This document shows, one piece after another, positions 7,845 through 16,042 of a DNA stretch of 41,769 nt. How positions within the stretch are numbered: position 1 is the stretch's first letter; each line of letters begins with the position of its first letter. A model generated the notes under the pieces. It was not told the origin of the DNA. It made no database searches and was given only the letters and a program-made list of their open reading frames with translations. The DNA lies in assembly GCA_015068725.1 (NCBI GenBank), contig SVKA01000014.1:1-41769 (forward strand), in the 5' to 3' direction. Source of the DNA: Oscillospiraceae bacterium (GTDB taxonomy: Bacteria > Bacillota > Clostridia > UBA1381 > UMGS1253). Both the position numbers and the translations under genes were made by a program.

Positions 7845-9542
7845 ATGAACGAGAAAAAATATATGACAATTGACGGAATTCCCGTAGAAATTGAAGACGA
7901 AAAAAATATTTTGGAGCTTTGCCGTAAGATAGGCATTAAAATGCCTACATTCTGCTATCACTCCGAATTGTCCATATACGGTGCTTGCCGTATGTGTATG
8001 GTAGAAAATGAGTGGGGCGGTCTTGATGCGGCTTGTTCTACTCCTCCCAAGGCGGGAATGAACGTAAAAACCAATACTGAAAAGCTTCGCCGTTACCGCA
8101 AGAACATCCTTGAGCTGCTTCTTGCAAACCACTGTCGTGATTGTACGGTATGCGAAAACAACAACAAGTGTAAATTGCAAGACCTTGCTATGCGCTTTAA
8201 TATCGAGGGTGTTCGTTTCCCCAACCGTGCAAAATCTACTAAGGGTGAGGATGTTTCATCCGCTTGTATTTCACGAGATGCAGGAAAATGTATCCTTTGC
8301 GGCGACTGTGTAAGAGTTTGCAACGAGATTCAGCACGTGGGTGCAATTGATTTTGCACATCGTGGTTCTAATATGACTATCAGCACAGCTTTTGATATGC
8401 CACTCGCCGAGTCTCCATGTGTTGGTTGTGGTCAGTGTGCTGCTGTTTGTCCTACCGGTGCAATCGTTGTTAAAAACGATATAAACAAGGTATGGGATGC
8501 GATTGATAATCCAGAGCTTAAAACTACTGTGCAGATTGCTCCTGCGGTGCGTGTAGCAATAGGCAGAGAGCTTGATACAGAGGACGGCTCAAACGTATTT
8601 GGAAAAATCGTTGCAGCGCTTCGTCGCATGGGCTTTGACGAGGTTTATGATACAACTCTCGGCGCTGATTTGACAGTTCTTGAAGAATCAGAGGAATTTC
8701 TCTCTCGCATCACGGAAAATAAGAACCTTCCTTTGATTACCTCATGTTGTCCGGGTTGGGTACAGTTCTGCGAGAAAAAATTCCCCGAATTTTTGCCCAA
8801 CGTTTCAACCTGTCGTTCACCAATGCAGATGATGGCATCTGTTTTGAAGGACCAGAATAAAAAAGAAGACAAAAAGATGTTCCACGTTGCAGTAATGCCT
8901 TGCACAGGCAAGAAATTTGAAGCTGCAAGAGAAGAGTTTATAACCGAGCTTGGACCTAATGTAGATGCGGTTATTACGACTCAGGAATTGATAGTTATGA
9001 TTAAGGAATCGGGCATTATATTCAATCAGCTTCAACCCGAAGCGGTTGATATGCCGTTTGCGTCCGCATCCGGTGCCGGTGTTATCTTCGGTGTTACGGG
9101 CGGTGTTACAGAGGCAGTTTTGCGAAGAGTATCAACAAACAAAAGCAGAGCAGACCTTTTGACTGTTGCAAATGCCGGTCAAAGAGGAAGCGAGGGCATC
9201 AAGGAATTTACTGTTCCTTATGGCGAGAAGCAACTCAAAATTGCAGTTGTAAGCGGCCTTGGAAATGCTGATGATTTGCTTGGAAGAATTAAAGCCGGCG
9301 AACACTTTGACTTTATCGAAATTATGGCTTGTCCGGGCGGTTGTGTCAACGGTGGCGGTCAGCCCTATGCAGGACATGGCGCAACACTTAAAAGAACTCA
9401 GGGTCTCTATGAGTCAGACCTGCTTCATAGTATAAGAAGAAGTGAAGAAAATCCTTTGACAGATACTATTTATAAAGAAATTATCAAAGGAAGAGCACAT
9501 GAGCTTCTTCATGTAGATTATACCAAGGGTGCGAAAAAGTAA
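7845..9542 (+). CDS. hydA: HydA: [FeFe] hydrogenase catalytic subunit
   Basis: 565 residues. The N-terminal NuoG-like part has a [2Fe-2S] ferredoxin with its first Cys near residue 37, a His-ligated [4Fe-4S] motif HCRDCTVCENNNKC, and two further [4Fe-4S] motifs, CILCGDCVRVC and CVGCGQCAAVCP. The H-cluster motifs are all present: L1 TSCCPGW near 298, L2 MPCTGKK near 350, and L3 MACPGGCVNGGG near 494. The small-subunit domain at the C-terminus is intact. Reduction of protons, or uptake of H2, would be coupled through HydBC to NADH and ferredoxin together. The maturases HydE, HydF and HydG are not in this window and must be elsewhere for an active enzyme. Confidence 0.95.
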   Translation: MNEKKYMTIDGIPVEIEDEKNILELCRKIGIKMPTFCYHSELSIYGACRMCMVENEWGGLDAACSTPPKAGMNVKTNTEKLRRYRKNILELLLANHCRDCTVCENNNKCKLQDLAMRFNIEGVRFPNRAKSTKGEDVSSACISRDAGKCILCGDCVRVCNEIQHVGAIDFAHRGSNMTISTAFDMPLAESPCVGCGQCAAVCPTGAIVVKNDINKVWDAIDNPELKTTVQIAPAVRVAIGRELDTEDGSNVFGKIVAALRRMGFDEVYDTTLGADLTVLEESEEFLSRITENKNLPLITSCCPGWVQFCEKKFPEFLPNVSTCRSPMQMMASVLKDQNKKEDKKMFHVAVMPCTGKKFEAAREEFITELGPNVDAVITTQELIVMIKESGIIFNQLQPEAVDMPFASASGAGVIFGVTGGVTEAVLRRVSTNKSRADLLTVANAGQRGSEGIKEFTVPYGEKQLKIAVVSGLGNADDLLGRIKAGEHFDFIEIMACPGGCVNGGGQPYAGHGATLKRTQGLYESDLLHSIRRSEENPLTDTIYKEIIKGRAHELLHVDYTKGAKK

Positions 9543-9568
9543 TTTGTTCTTTGATAAATAACCTACTG

Positions 9569-9601
9569 AAAACGACAACACAAAATGTGTTGTCGTTTTT
9601 T
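9569..9601 (+). terminator. Intrinsic terminator after hydA
   Basis: AAAACGACAACAC and GTGTTGTCGTTTT pair perfectly around the loop AAAAT, with a T-run. It ends the hydrogenase operon. Confidence 0.9.
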
Positions 9602-9630
9602 ATGTTTAAACTTATGGCTTCTCCCACAAC

Positions 9631-9664
9631 AAAAAAAGACATCGCATTTTCTGCGATGTCTTTT
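9631..9664 (-). terminator. Intrinsic terminator of the SLH surface-protein gene
   Basis: AAAAGACATCGCA pairs perfectly with TGCGATGTCTTTT. Read on the minus strand the stem is followed by a run of T, so it serves the leftward gene ending at 9679. It lies next to the rightward hydA terminator. Confidence 0.85.
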
Positions 9665-9678
9665 AATTTGTTTAATTC

Positions 9679-12600
9679 TTAGAACTTAATTACGTACAAG
9701 CTCTTAGGATTACTATCTCTGCGCTGTGTGATTATCAAGCTTGCAGGCTTGTTGCGTGAAGCTGTGAGGTCAGTATCATAAATATCATTTATGCTGCCTG
9801 CATATACCTGCTTGCCTTCCGGCTTGCTTGCATCAAATACTGTAACAGGGAACTTGCTAAGGTCAATCACCTGATCTGCTGCAAAGCCGTTTGTTATGGT
9901 GCTACCATTACTTACAAGATAAGCACCAGCAACTTCATCATAAAGCACCCAACCTGTCTTGTCCTCTGCAACGGCTGAATCCTTTGATTTTGCAGATACT
10001 ACAAAGCCGTTGGCGTTTGTTATAATACGTGTTGTAGGTGTCTTATCAAAACCTGTATTGCTTGAGCCTGACTTTGTAATCAACGATTTAACCTGTGCAT
10101 AATCCTCCTCGAGTTTGTATACTACAGAAACGTCAATAGCGCTCTTACGCTCACTTGCGATAATGTCAGGTCTGTTAGCATAGTCACGTGAACGAGCAAT
10201 CTTTACGTCTGAGAGATATATCGGCTCTACCCATACAATCTCATTTGCTGCGTTTGCCTTAAATCTGATAACGTCACCAACTATAACGCCTGCCGAAGCA
10301 CGACTCGGGTCCTTCAATGCACTAACCTCTGCATCGTATGCACTGATTTCAGGACGCCAGATATCTGACTTAAAGCTTTCAGCAAAGTAATCAGCATTAA
10401 CTGTATATTCCTTTTCAGCGCCTGCAACAAGACCTGTAAGCATTACTGTCTTATCGCCTTCATCGTTAATCGCCTCGATTACATCGGAAACAACGAAGAA
10501 TACAGTGTTAAAGTAGTTAGTCGACTGTGCACTAACAACGCTTGTGTTATCCCAGTCATCAAGTGATGCACCTGTCATTGCAACAACGTACATTGCCTTT
10601 GACGATGTCGGATCCGTTGTGAACATCTGCACTTTATTGTCCTTCTGACTCAGGTTTGCCTGTGTTCCCCAAATAATCTTCTTTGTTGATTCAAGGTCTG
10701 CAAACGCTGACGGCAATACAACAACCGGTGTAGTCTTTGTTACAGTATATCTCGGCTCAATTGTGAGCGAAGACGAGCTATAGTTTGCTGTTATAAATTC
10801 AAGATCGCTTCTGCCTTTTACAGGACCAAGTGTATAATTTGATTCATAAGAGCTGTTTTTGTAAGGTGTATCAATAGCTGTGATGAGGCCTTCCTCATTA
10901 AGTGTATAAAGAAGCGGAGTAACAGTTGTTGACTCATCATAATAACCATTTGTAGCACCTGATGTTGTTATTGAAGTTGTAATGTTTGCAAGAGCTGTGT
11001 TAAGAGCAGCCTTTACTGCTGAAGGCTCTCTGCAGATTACGCCATCAACTGTAACCTTTGATGCTGTTGAGATATCTGAATACACACCCTCTGTGAAGAT
11101 GCGAAGCTTCAATGATGTATCAAGACCCTTGCCATCAACATACTGTGTCAAAATACCGAATATACCTTCTGTGTCACCCAAAAGTGCACCATATACGATA
11201 TTACCAAATATATCTGTATAGAAGGCAGCCTCTCTACCCACTTTGATATCGTTTATATATCTGCTTGTCAGGGCAAATTTCTTTGAAATCTTATATTTCT
11301 CGCCATCAATAGTAAGTATGTCATAGCCATTCTTTGTTGATTTTTCTGTGATTGTACCTTCAAATGACTCGGTAGAAATAACCATGTCAACATACTGACG
11401 TGCACCGGGATCACTTGCTGCAAATGAAATGATATCGCCTGCCCAAACATCTTCAAGCGCCATTTCGTTGCCATCTACATCCTTAACGCTGGACACTACG
11501 CCAGGTGCATTAAGATCAAACTCGAATGTTTCGTTGTTGAGCTTACTCTTTATAAACTGTCCTTCCTCATCAGAGGTAGCCTTATCTACAACAATAGTGT
11601 CATAAGCCGTGATGATAATTACATCTGCTTTTCCATCGCTGCCAAGTGCACCATTTGCAGACTTTGAATCGATGAAAGTGATATCACCTTCAAGAAGGCT
11701 TACGTTGCCAAGAACTGTTGTCAAAGCAGCAGTTGTTGAAACACCATTAAGTATAATAGCAGGTGTTCCTGTTGTTATCTCAACCTCAACGGGCTTGATA
11801 TCATTTTCAGGATCGTTCCAATACTTAACAAGTGCGTTTGTATAACCGGCCTCAATATTTGAAAGAGATGTTGTCTGTACATCATTTTTCTGCTCAACTA
11901 TATCATATGAAATAATTGTGCCTTCGCCTGCGTCTTCGTCATATGTATAATATGCTTTTACGTACTGACCAAGAACATCGGCAATAGTTGTTGAACCTGC
12001 AATATAAATTCCGGCACTATCGCCCGAAATCTGAACTCTGCCTTCGCGAAGTGAGCTTGGTGTATACAATTCAGTAAGCTCGTTTGCGCTAACAATACCC
12101 TCTGCCATGTATGTATCGTGCTTCTCTGAAAGAAGACTTACGCCTTCCTGCTGCACATACTGAACCTCGCCGCCTGATGTAATCTTCTTCTTCATGTCAA
12201 CCTTTAATGTGTTTGCACAAAGAATAGCAGCCTGTCCTCTTGTCATAGGTACTGTGAAATCGATGTTTGCAATACCTGCAAGCATACCAATATCCATAGC
12301 AACAGACATATAACCTGTCGGATATCCGCCGTTACCATCTGCAACAGCATCATGACCTGCTGCAAAAACCATCATCTTTACAGCTTCTGTTCCGAGAACG
12401 TTATCGTCAGGACCAAACAATCCGCCGCCATAACCTTTGATAGCGCCGATTCCTGCTCCAAGCTCGATTGCAGGAGCAAAGATGTTGTCCTTTGCAACGT
12501 CTGTAAACATTCCTGTCGGCTGATAAGCTTCAGCTGCTGAATCGAGCGCAAGGCTCTTCATCATAATCTGAGCAAATTCAGCTCTTGTAATATTGTCATC

Positions 12601-12774
12601 AGGATTAAAGTTTGAGCCGTCACCAACCATGATATCCAATGCACAAAGCATAGATGCAGCTGATTCGTACTCAGTACCGATTACGTCATTCGGTACGGGT
12701 GCAGCAAATACTGCCACTTGTAGCACCATAATAGCCACAAGAGCTATTGATGCCATACGTTTAAAAATGTTCAT
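9679..12774 (-). CDS. SLH-domain S-layer-like surface protein
   Basis: A 1031-residue exported protein. It starts with a signal peptide (MNIFKRM, then a hydrophobic core ending near AVFAAP). About three SLH repeats follow, at roughly residues 38-78, 88-140 and 143-210. They end in the NITRAEFAQIMM- and MTRGQAAILCAN-type segments that bind pyruvylated wall polymer. The remaining 800 residues are rich in Ser, Thr, Asp and Val with short beta-strand-like segments, and I recognise no enzyme domain. Only three Cys are visible after the signal peptide. GGAGGG lies 8 bases before the ATG. The gene has its own promoter about 190 bases upstream, with a long structured leader, and a strong terminator, as expected for an abundant surface-layer protein. 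Whether it is the main S-layer subunit or a minor wall protein cannot be told. Confidence 0.85.
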   Translation of the reverse strand: MNIFKRMASIALVAIMVLQVAVFAAPVPNDVIGTEYESAASMLCALDIMVGDGSNFNPDDNITRAEFAQIMMKSLALDSAAEAYQPTGMFTDVAKDNIFAPAIELGAGIGAIKGYGGGLFGPDDNVLGTEAVKMMVFAAGHDAVADGNGGYPTGYMSVAMDIGMLAGIANIDFTVPMTRGQAAILCANTLKVDMKKKITSGGEVQYVQQEGVSLLSEKHDTYMAEGIVSANELTELYTPSSLREGRVQISGDSAGIYIAGSTTIADVLGQYVKAYYTYDEDAGEGTIISYDIVEQKNDVQTTSLSNIEAGYTNALVKYWNDPENDIKPVEVEITTGTPAIILNGVSTTAALTTVLGNVSLLEGDITFIDSKSANGALGSDGKADVIIITAYDTIVVDKATSDEEGQFIKSKLNNETFEFDLNAPGVVSSVKDVDGNEMALEDVWAGDIISFAASDPGARQYVDMVISTESFEGTITEKSTKNGYDILTIDGEKYKISKKFALTSRYINDIKVGREAAFYTDIFGNIVYGALLGDTEGIFGILTQYVDGKGLDTSLKLRIFTEGVYSDISTASKVTVDGVICREPSAVKAALNTALANITTSITTSGATNGYYDESTTVTPLLYTLNEEGLITAIDTPYKNSSYESNYTLGPVKGRSDLEFITANYSSSSLTIEPRYTVTKTTPVVVLPSAFADLESTKKIIWGTQANLSQKDNKVQMFTTDPTSSKAMYVVAMTGASLDDWDNTSVVSAQSTNYFNTVFFVVSDVIEAINDEGDKTVMLTGLVAGAEKEYTVNADYFAESFKSDIWRPEISAYDAEVSALKDPSRASAGVIVGDVIRFKANAANEIVWVEPIYLSDVKIARSRDYANRPDIIASERKSAIDVSVVYKLEEDYAQVKSLITKSGSSNTGFDKTPTTRIITNANGFVVSAKSKDSAVAEDKTGWVLYDEVAGAYLVSNGSTITNGFAADQVIDLSKFPVTVFDASKPEGKQVYAGSINDIYDTDLTASRNKPASLIITQRRDSNPKSLYVIKF

Positions 12775-12861
12775 TTTTTTACCCTCCTTCAGAGTGTGTA
12801 TGTAAAAATTTTATCATAAACCAAGCAGTACCATAAAGACATTACGCATAAAGACTGCCGG

Positions 12862-12947
12862 ATTAAAAAGTTTTTTGCGATAATTTCTACCGCAAACGCA
12901 ACTCTTTTTAATATGCAAAAAACGTGATACAACAAAAAATTGTATCA
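12862..12947 (-). other. Structured 5' leader of the SLH protein mRNA
   Basis: Within the predicted 190-base leader there are two stem-loops. ATTAAAAAG (12862-12870) pairs perfectly with CTTTTTAAT (12904-12912), enclosing TTGCG (12875-12879) paired with CGCAA (12891-12895). TGATACAA (12925-12932) pairs with TTGTATCA (12940-12947) only about 17 bases from the predicted transcript start. The gap 12775-13086 holds no credible gene. A 5' stem-loop and a long leader fit mRNA stabilisation, as known for S-layer messages. Confidence 0.55.
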
Positions 12948-12970
12948 GCTTTGCACAAATACCCACATAT

Positions 12971-12999
12971 ATTATAACTCTTTTTTCCGTAATAATCAA
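12971..12999 (-). promoter_or_regulatory. Promoter of the SLH surface-protein gene
   Basis: On the minus strand: TTGATT, exactly 17 bp, then consensus TATAAT. It predicts a transcript start near 12964. Confidence 0.7.
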
Positions 13000-13086
13000 T
13001 AGAAATTTTATTTTTTATTTTTACAGTTGTATTACACAAGCTTGCCGAAAAGAATTTTTGTGAAATTATTTTGTTTTTTATATCGA

Positions 13087-13419
13087 CTATTTAAGAAAAT
13101 CCTTTCTGCAGGGCGTGAATGTATCAAGCAAAATTCCCTTTTTAATGCAAACGCAACCATGCATAATGTTGGGAACCTTGTAAAGAGTATCTCCCTTTTT
13201 TACAATTTTCTTCTCATCACCGATTGTAAATTCAAATTCTCCTTCGAGCACATGGGTAAGCTGTGTATGCTCATGATTATGCATAGCACCAACAGCGCCT
13301 TTTTCAAAATGCACCTCAACCTGCATCAAATCATCACCGTAAGCAAGTATACGTCTTGTTACGCCACCACCCAAATCCTCAAAATTACATTCATCTGCAA
13401 AGACAAATGGCTTATTCAT
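13087..13419 (-). CDS. Small single-domain cupin protein
   Basis: 110 residues forming one cupin barrel. Motif 1 is visible as HNHEH followed by Thr, Gln and the conserved LEGEFEF strand; motif 2 is GDTLYKVPNIMHG. The histidines and glutamate fit a bound metal ion. An AGGGGGG ribosome binding site precedes the ATG. A consensus promoter lies close upstream, so it is probably transcribed alone and strongly. Such small cupins act as isomerases, dioxygenases or sugar/metabolite sensors; nothing here picks one. Confidence 0.75.
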   Translation of the reverse strand: MNKPFVFADECNFEDLGGGVTRRILAYGDDLMQVEVHFEKGAVGAMHNHEHTQLTHVLEGEFEFTIGDEKKIVKKGDTLYKVPNIMHGCVCIKKGILLDTFTPCRKDFLK

Positions 13420-13461
13420 AATAACGCCCCCCTGTCATTTTAAAAATATATCAACTATTAA

Positions 13462-13490
13462 ATTATATATTGCCCCCGTAAAAATGTCAA
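13462..13490 (-). promoter_or_regulatory. Consensus promoter of the cupin gene
   Basis: Minus strand TTGACA, 17 bp, TATAAT: a perfect match in both hexamers. An inverted repeat CAACA-N6-TGTTG (13488-13503) overlaps the -35 box and could be an operator. Confidence 0.8.
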
Positions 13491-13576
13491 CAAGAAAATG
13501 TTGTATTCGCAGCTTAAATTATACCATATCTGCCATTGTAATTTTATAAATCAAACTGTTCTTCTGTAAAAATTTT

Positions 13577-13993
13577 TTAGTGATTGCCTCCGCAGCCGTG
13601 CTTATCCTCGCCGCAATGACCACCACAGTCATGAGAGCCACAATCGTGCTCACCTTCGTGATGATGATTGCATTTTGCATCGGGGTTAAACACGAGGTTG
13701 CCTTCGGCAAAGCTTTTTACTGCTTCGTCCGCACTTCCCGAAACGCCTGGCATAAGAAAGATACCCGCCTGCTCAAGCGCAATTCTTGCGCCCATGCCGA
13801 TACCGCCACAGATGAGGGCATTTACGTCTCTGTCGCTCAAAAATTGTGCCAAAGCACCATGACCACTACCGAAAGTGTCAACCACCTCGCCGGATAACAC
13901 CTCACCGTTTTCAACCTCATAAATTTTGAACTGCTCTGTATGTCCAAAGTGTCCAAATACATTTCCATTTTCATAAGTTACTGCAACCTTCAT
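13577..13993 (-). CDS. NifX/NifB-type iron-molybdenum cofactor-domain protein with His/Cys-rich tail
   Basis: 138 residues. Residues 1 to about 105 form the dinitrogenase iron-molybdenum cofactor biosynthesis fold, starting MKVAVTYENG with the HFGHTEQF segment and ending in a GGIGMGARIALEQAGI helix region. Residues 108-138 are an unusual tail with 8 His and 5 Cys in 31 residues, suited to binding iron, zinc or another metal. No nif genes are nearby. In anaerobes, proteins of this family often act in general Fe-S or metal handling rather than nitrogen fixation. It lies 69 bases downstream of the AEC transporter gene with no clear terminator between them and may share its transcript. Confidence 0.75.
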   Translation of the reverse strand: MKVAVTYENGNVFGHFGHTEQFKIYEVENGEVLSGEVVDTFGSGHGALAQFLSDRDVNALICGGIGMGARIALEQAGIFLMPGVSGSADEAVKSFAEGNLVFNPDAKCNHHHEGEHDCGSHDCGGHCGEDKHGCGGNH

Positions 13994-14062
13994 AATTTCT
14001 ACCTCTCTTTTTTATATTTATTTTATATTGTTTCGTTATACTCCATTTGTTTTTTGTTCTTT

Positions 14063-15007
14063 TTAAAACAAACCCAAATAGCTTAGCGAGAAAATCCATA
14101 CAAACATCGTAAAAAGACAAAATGCCGACGACATAACCACAAGCTGCGCTGCAAGCTGTTCATCGCCGCCCATTTGCTGCGCCATAGCAAATGATGATGT
14201 GGCAACGGGTGATGCGAATGTGATAAGAATACACGCAAGTGCTTCGCCCGTAAAGCCAAGCCATACGGCCGCCGCAAGCATAATAAGCGGTATTATAATA
14301 AGTCTGAAGCCGAGTGTAACCACAAGCTCTTTAAGGCAGTCCCTTACGGCAGAAAATTCAAACTTTGAACCAAGTACAATAAGTGCAAGTGGCGTTGCGA
14401 CAGACGAAATATCCTTTACCGATTTTTCAAGCGCTGTGGGAAGCTTTATCCCCAAAAGGAAAAACACAAGGCCGATAATGCAGCCTATGATGAGCGGATT
14501 TTTGATTATTCCCATAAAAAGCTTGCCGAAATTCACTTTTCCCTCCGCTCCTCTGAAACGCTCGAGCGCTATAACAGCAAGCACATTGAATACAGGTATA
14601 ACCACCGCAATCGCAAGCGCAGTAAGTGCGCCCGAGCCTTCGCCGCAGATATAGCCCACAATCGGCATTCCGAATATGGCAAGATTTGAGCGGAAAAAGC
14701 CCTGCATCATAACTCCGCGTCTTGAATTCTGTTTGGTAAAAACCATCGCGCAAATATAGCCTATTACAAAAACCGCAATTACTCCAAGCACCAAAAACGC
14801 TATGAGCTTTGCATCAAAGACGTCGCCCTTTTCCGTTTTGTATATGTTGTAAAAAAGAAGCACCGGCAAAAACAGCTTGAAAACAAGCTTGTTCATTGTG
14901 TCAAAGCTCTTTGGGTCGCCGACCTTGATTTTTTTGAGAAAATAGCCTAAAATTATCAGGATAAAAATCGGCGCAATCGCGTTAAAGGATAATGCTAAAC
15001 TCTCCAT
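14063..15007 (-). CDS. AEC family (auxin efflux carrier-like) transporter
   Basis: 314 residues with about ten hydrophobic segments in two groups of five, the AEC/PIN-like layout. The first helix is followed by YFLKKIKVGDPKSFDTMNKLVFKLFLP-type sequence, cut here to its typical start. Bacterial members move organic acids such as malate or lactate across the membrane. GGGGG lies 11 bases before the ATG. It is divergent from the TIM-barrel operon at 15201, and the two promoters are about 55 bp apart. It is the only transporter near that operon, so a shared substrate is possible but unproven. Confidence 0.82.
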   Translation of the reverse strand: MESLALSFNAIAPIFILIILGYFLKKIKVGDPKSFDTMNKLVFKLFLPVLLFYNIYKTEKGDVFDAKLIAFLVLGVIAVFVIGYICAMVFTKQNSRRGVMMQGFFRSNLAIFGMPIVGYICGEGSGALTALAIAVVIPVFNVLAVIALERFRGAEGKVNFGKLFMGIIKNPLIIGCIIGLVFFLLGIKLPTALEKSVKDISSVATPLALIVLGSKFEFSAVRDCLKELVVTLGFRLIIIPLIMLAAAVWLGFTGEALACILITFASPVATSSFAMAQQMGGDEQLAAQLVVMSSAFCLFTMFVWIFSLSYLGLF

Positions 15008-15034
15008 TTTGTATTTACCCCCTTATAGTTTTAT

Positions 15035-15063
15035 AGTATACTGCATAATTACCCATTTTTCAA
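15035..15063 (-). promoter_or_regulatory. Promoter of the AEC transporter gene
   Basis: Minus strand TTGAAA, 17 bp, TATACT, each hexamer one mismatch from consensus. Confidence 0.65.
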
Positions 15064-15117
15064 GCAAAAAACGTTTATTTTTCTACAATTATTTTGCTAT
15101 TTATTCGCTCGAAAGCA

Positions 15118-15146
15118 TTGACAATCCGACATCATTATTGTATAAT
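15118..15146 (+). promoter_or_regulatory. Consensus promoter of the first TIM-barrel/oxidoreductase unit
   Basis: TTGACA (15118-15123), 17 bp, TATAAT (15141-15146): a perfect sigma-A promoter. The palindromic TAACCGATTA follows directly, where a repressor could block it. The promoter at 19864 resembles it over most of its length. Confidence 0.85.
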
Positions 15147-15147
15147 T

Positions 15148-15157
15148 TAACCGATTA
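15148..15157 (+). promoter_or_regulatory. Candidate LacI-type operator, copy 1
   Basis: TAACCGATTA, a palindrome around a central CG with one mismatch, sits just downstream of the -10 box. Copy 2 is at 19894-19903 in the same place relative to its promoter. A central CG flanked by A/T arms is typical of LacI-family operators; no such regulator is encoded in the window. Confidence 0.5.
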
Positions 15158-15200
15158 TAAATAATCAAACAAAATTTAGTAAGTTTTAGGAGGATTTACT

Positions 15201-16010
15201 ATGTCAAACATTAAAGTAGGTATTCAGACTCACTGCGTCAGAGAGGATTTTGCAGAAGATCCGGCAAAAACCCTTAAAAGAATAGCTGACATCGGCTATG
15301 AGGGCATCGAAACAACATGGGGCGCTCTAAAAGATGCTAAGGTAGAGGACACAAGTGCAGAGTTCTATATCCAGGCTCTTAAGGATGCAAATTTAAAGTG
15401 CTTTTCAATTATGATTAGCTGGAACACAATCGAAGACGGAGAGCTTGACACTGTTATTGATTACTGCAAAAAGCTCGGCTGCGAGGTTTTAATTATAGGT
15501 GGCGGCGTTGCACAGCTTCCGTGGGCTGAAAACGGCGTTGAATATCAGAAAGAAGTACTTGAAAAAATGGATGCTGCCGTTAAGAAGATTCAGGCAGCAG
15601 GACTACTCACAGGCTTCCACAACCATGACTGCGACCATACAACAACAGTTGATGGCGAAAAGGCAGTGTTTGATTTCCTTATGGAGAACACAGACGACGA
15701 CTATATGATGATGATTGATACAGGTAATACTCAGGGTGGCGGTGCTGACCCGATTGCACTTATCGAAAAGTATCCGCATCGTACACAGTACGTTCACTTC
15801 AAGGGTTATTCGTCAGAGCTTGGATATCTCACACCTATCTGGCAGGCTGAAATTGATTCTGACAAACTTATTGATACACTCATTAACAAGGGTAACACAA
15901 GAGTGTTCAGTATCGAGTTTGGTAAGAGAGGCGAGTACATTCCGTTTGAAAGAGCTGAAAAATCATACGAGTGGCTTTCAGCTAAGCTTAAGGAAAAAGG
16001 CCTTATCTGA
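15201..16010 (+). CDS. Sugar phosphate isomerase/epimerase-like TIM barrel (type A, copy 1)
   Basis: 269 residues of the AP_endonuc_2/xylose isomerase-like TIM-barrel family, which includes inosose dehydratase, inosose isomerase and tagatose 3-epimerase. Likely metal or substrate ligands are His140 and His142 (GFHNHD), Asp173 (MIDTGN), His199 (VHFKG) and Glu239 (SIEFGK). A GGAGG site precedes the ATG. It is the first gene of a five-gene unit (A, B1, B2, PIG-L, Gfo1). A close paralogue, by eye about three quarters identical with the same length, starts the second unit at 19938. The substrate is unknown; oxidoreductase partners suggest a keto-sugar, cyclitol or glycoside. Confidence 0.82.
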   Translation: MSNIKVGIQTHCVREDFAEDPAKTLKRIADIGYEGIETTWGALKDAKVEDTSAEFYIQALKDANLKCFSIMISWNTIEDGELDTVIDYCKKLGCEVLIIGGGVAQLPWAENGVEYQKEVLEKMDAAVKKIQAAGLLTGFHNHDCDHTTTVDGEKAVFDFLMENTDDDYMMMIDTGNTQGGGADPIALIEKYPHRTQYVHFKGYSSELGYLTPIWQAEIDSDKLIDTLINKGNTRVFSIEFGKRGEYIPFERAEKSYEWLSAKLKEKGLI

Positions 16011-16042
16011 TATTGACAACATATAACTGGAGGGAGAAAAAA

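Noticed and set aside
12814-12999. A 61-codon frame on the minus strand upstream of the SLH gene
   Set aside because: Its first codon lies in the -35 box of the predicted promoter, it has no ribosome binding site, and its composition is that of leader sequence.
15146-15162. A CcpA cre site at the TIM-barrel promoter
   Set aside because: The bases around the central CG do not fit the cre consensus (no purine before CG, no TG and CA ends); a different LacI-family motif fits better.
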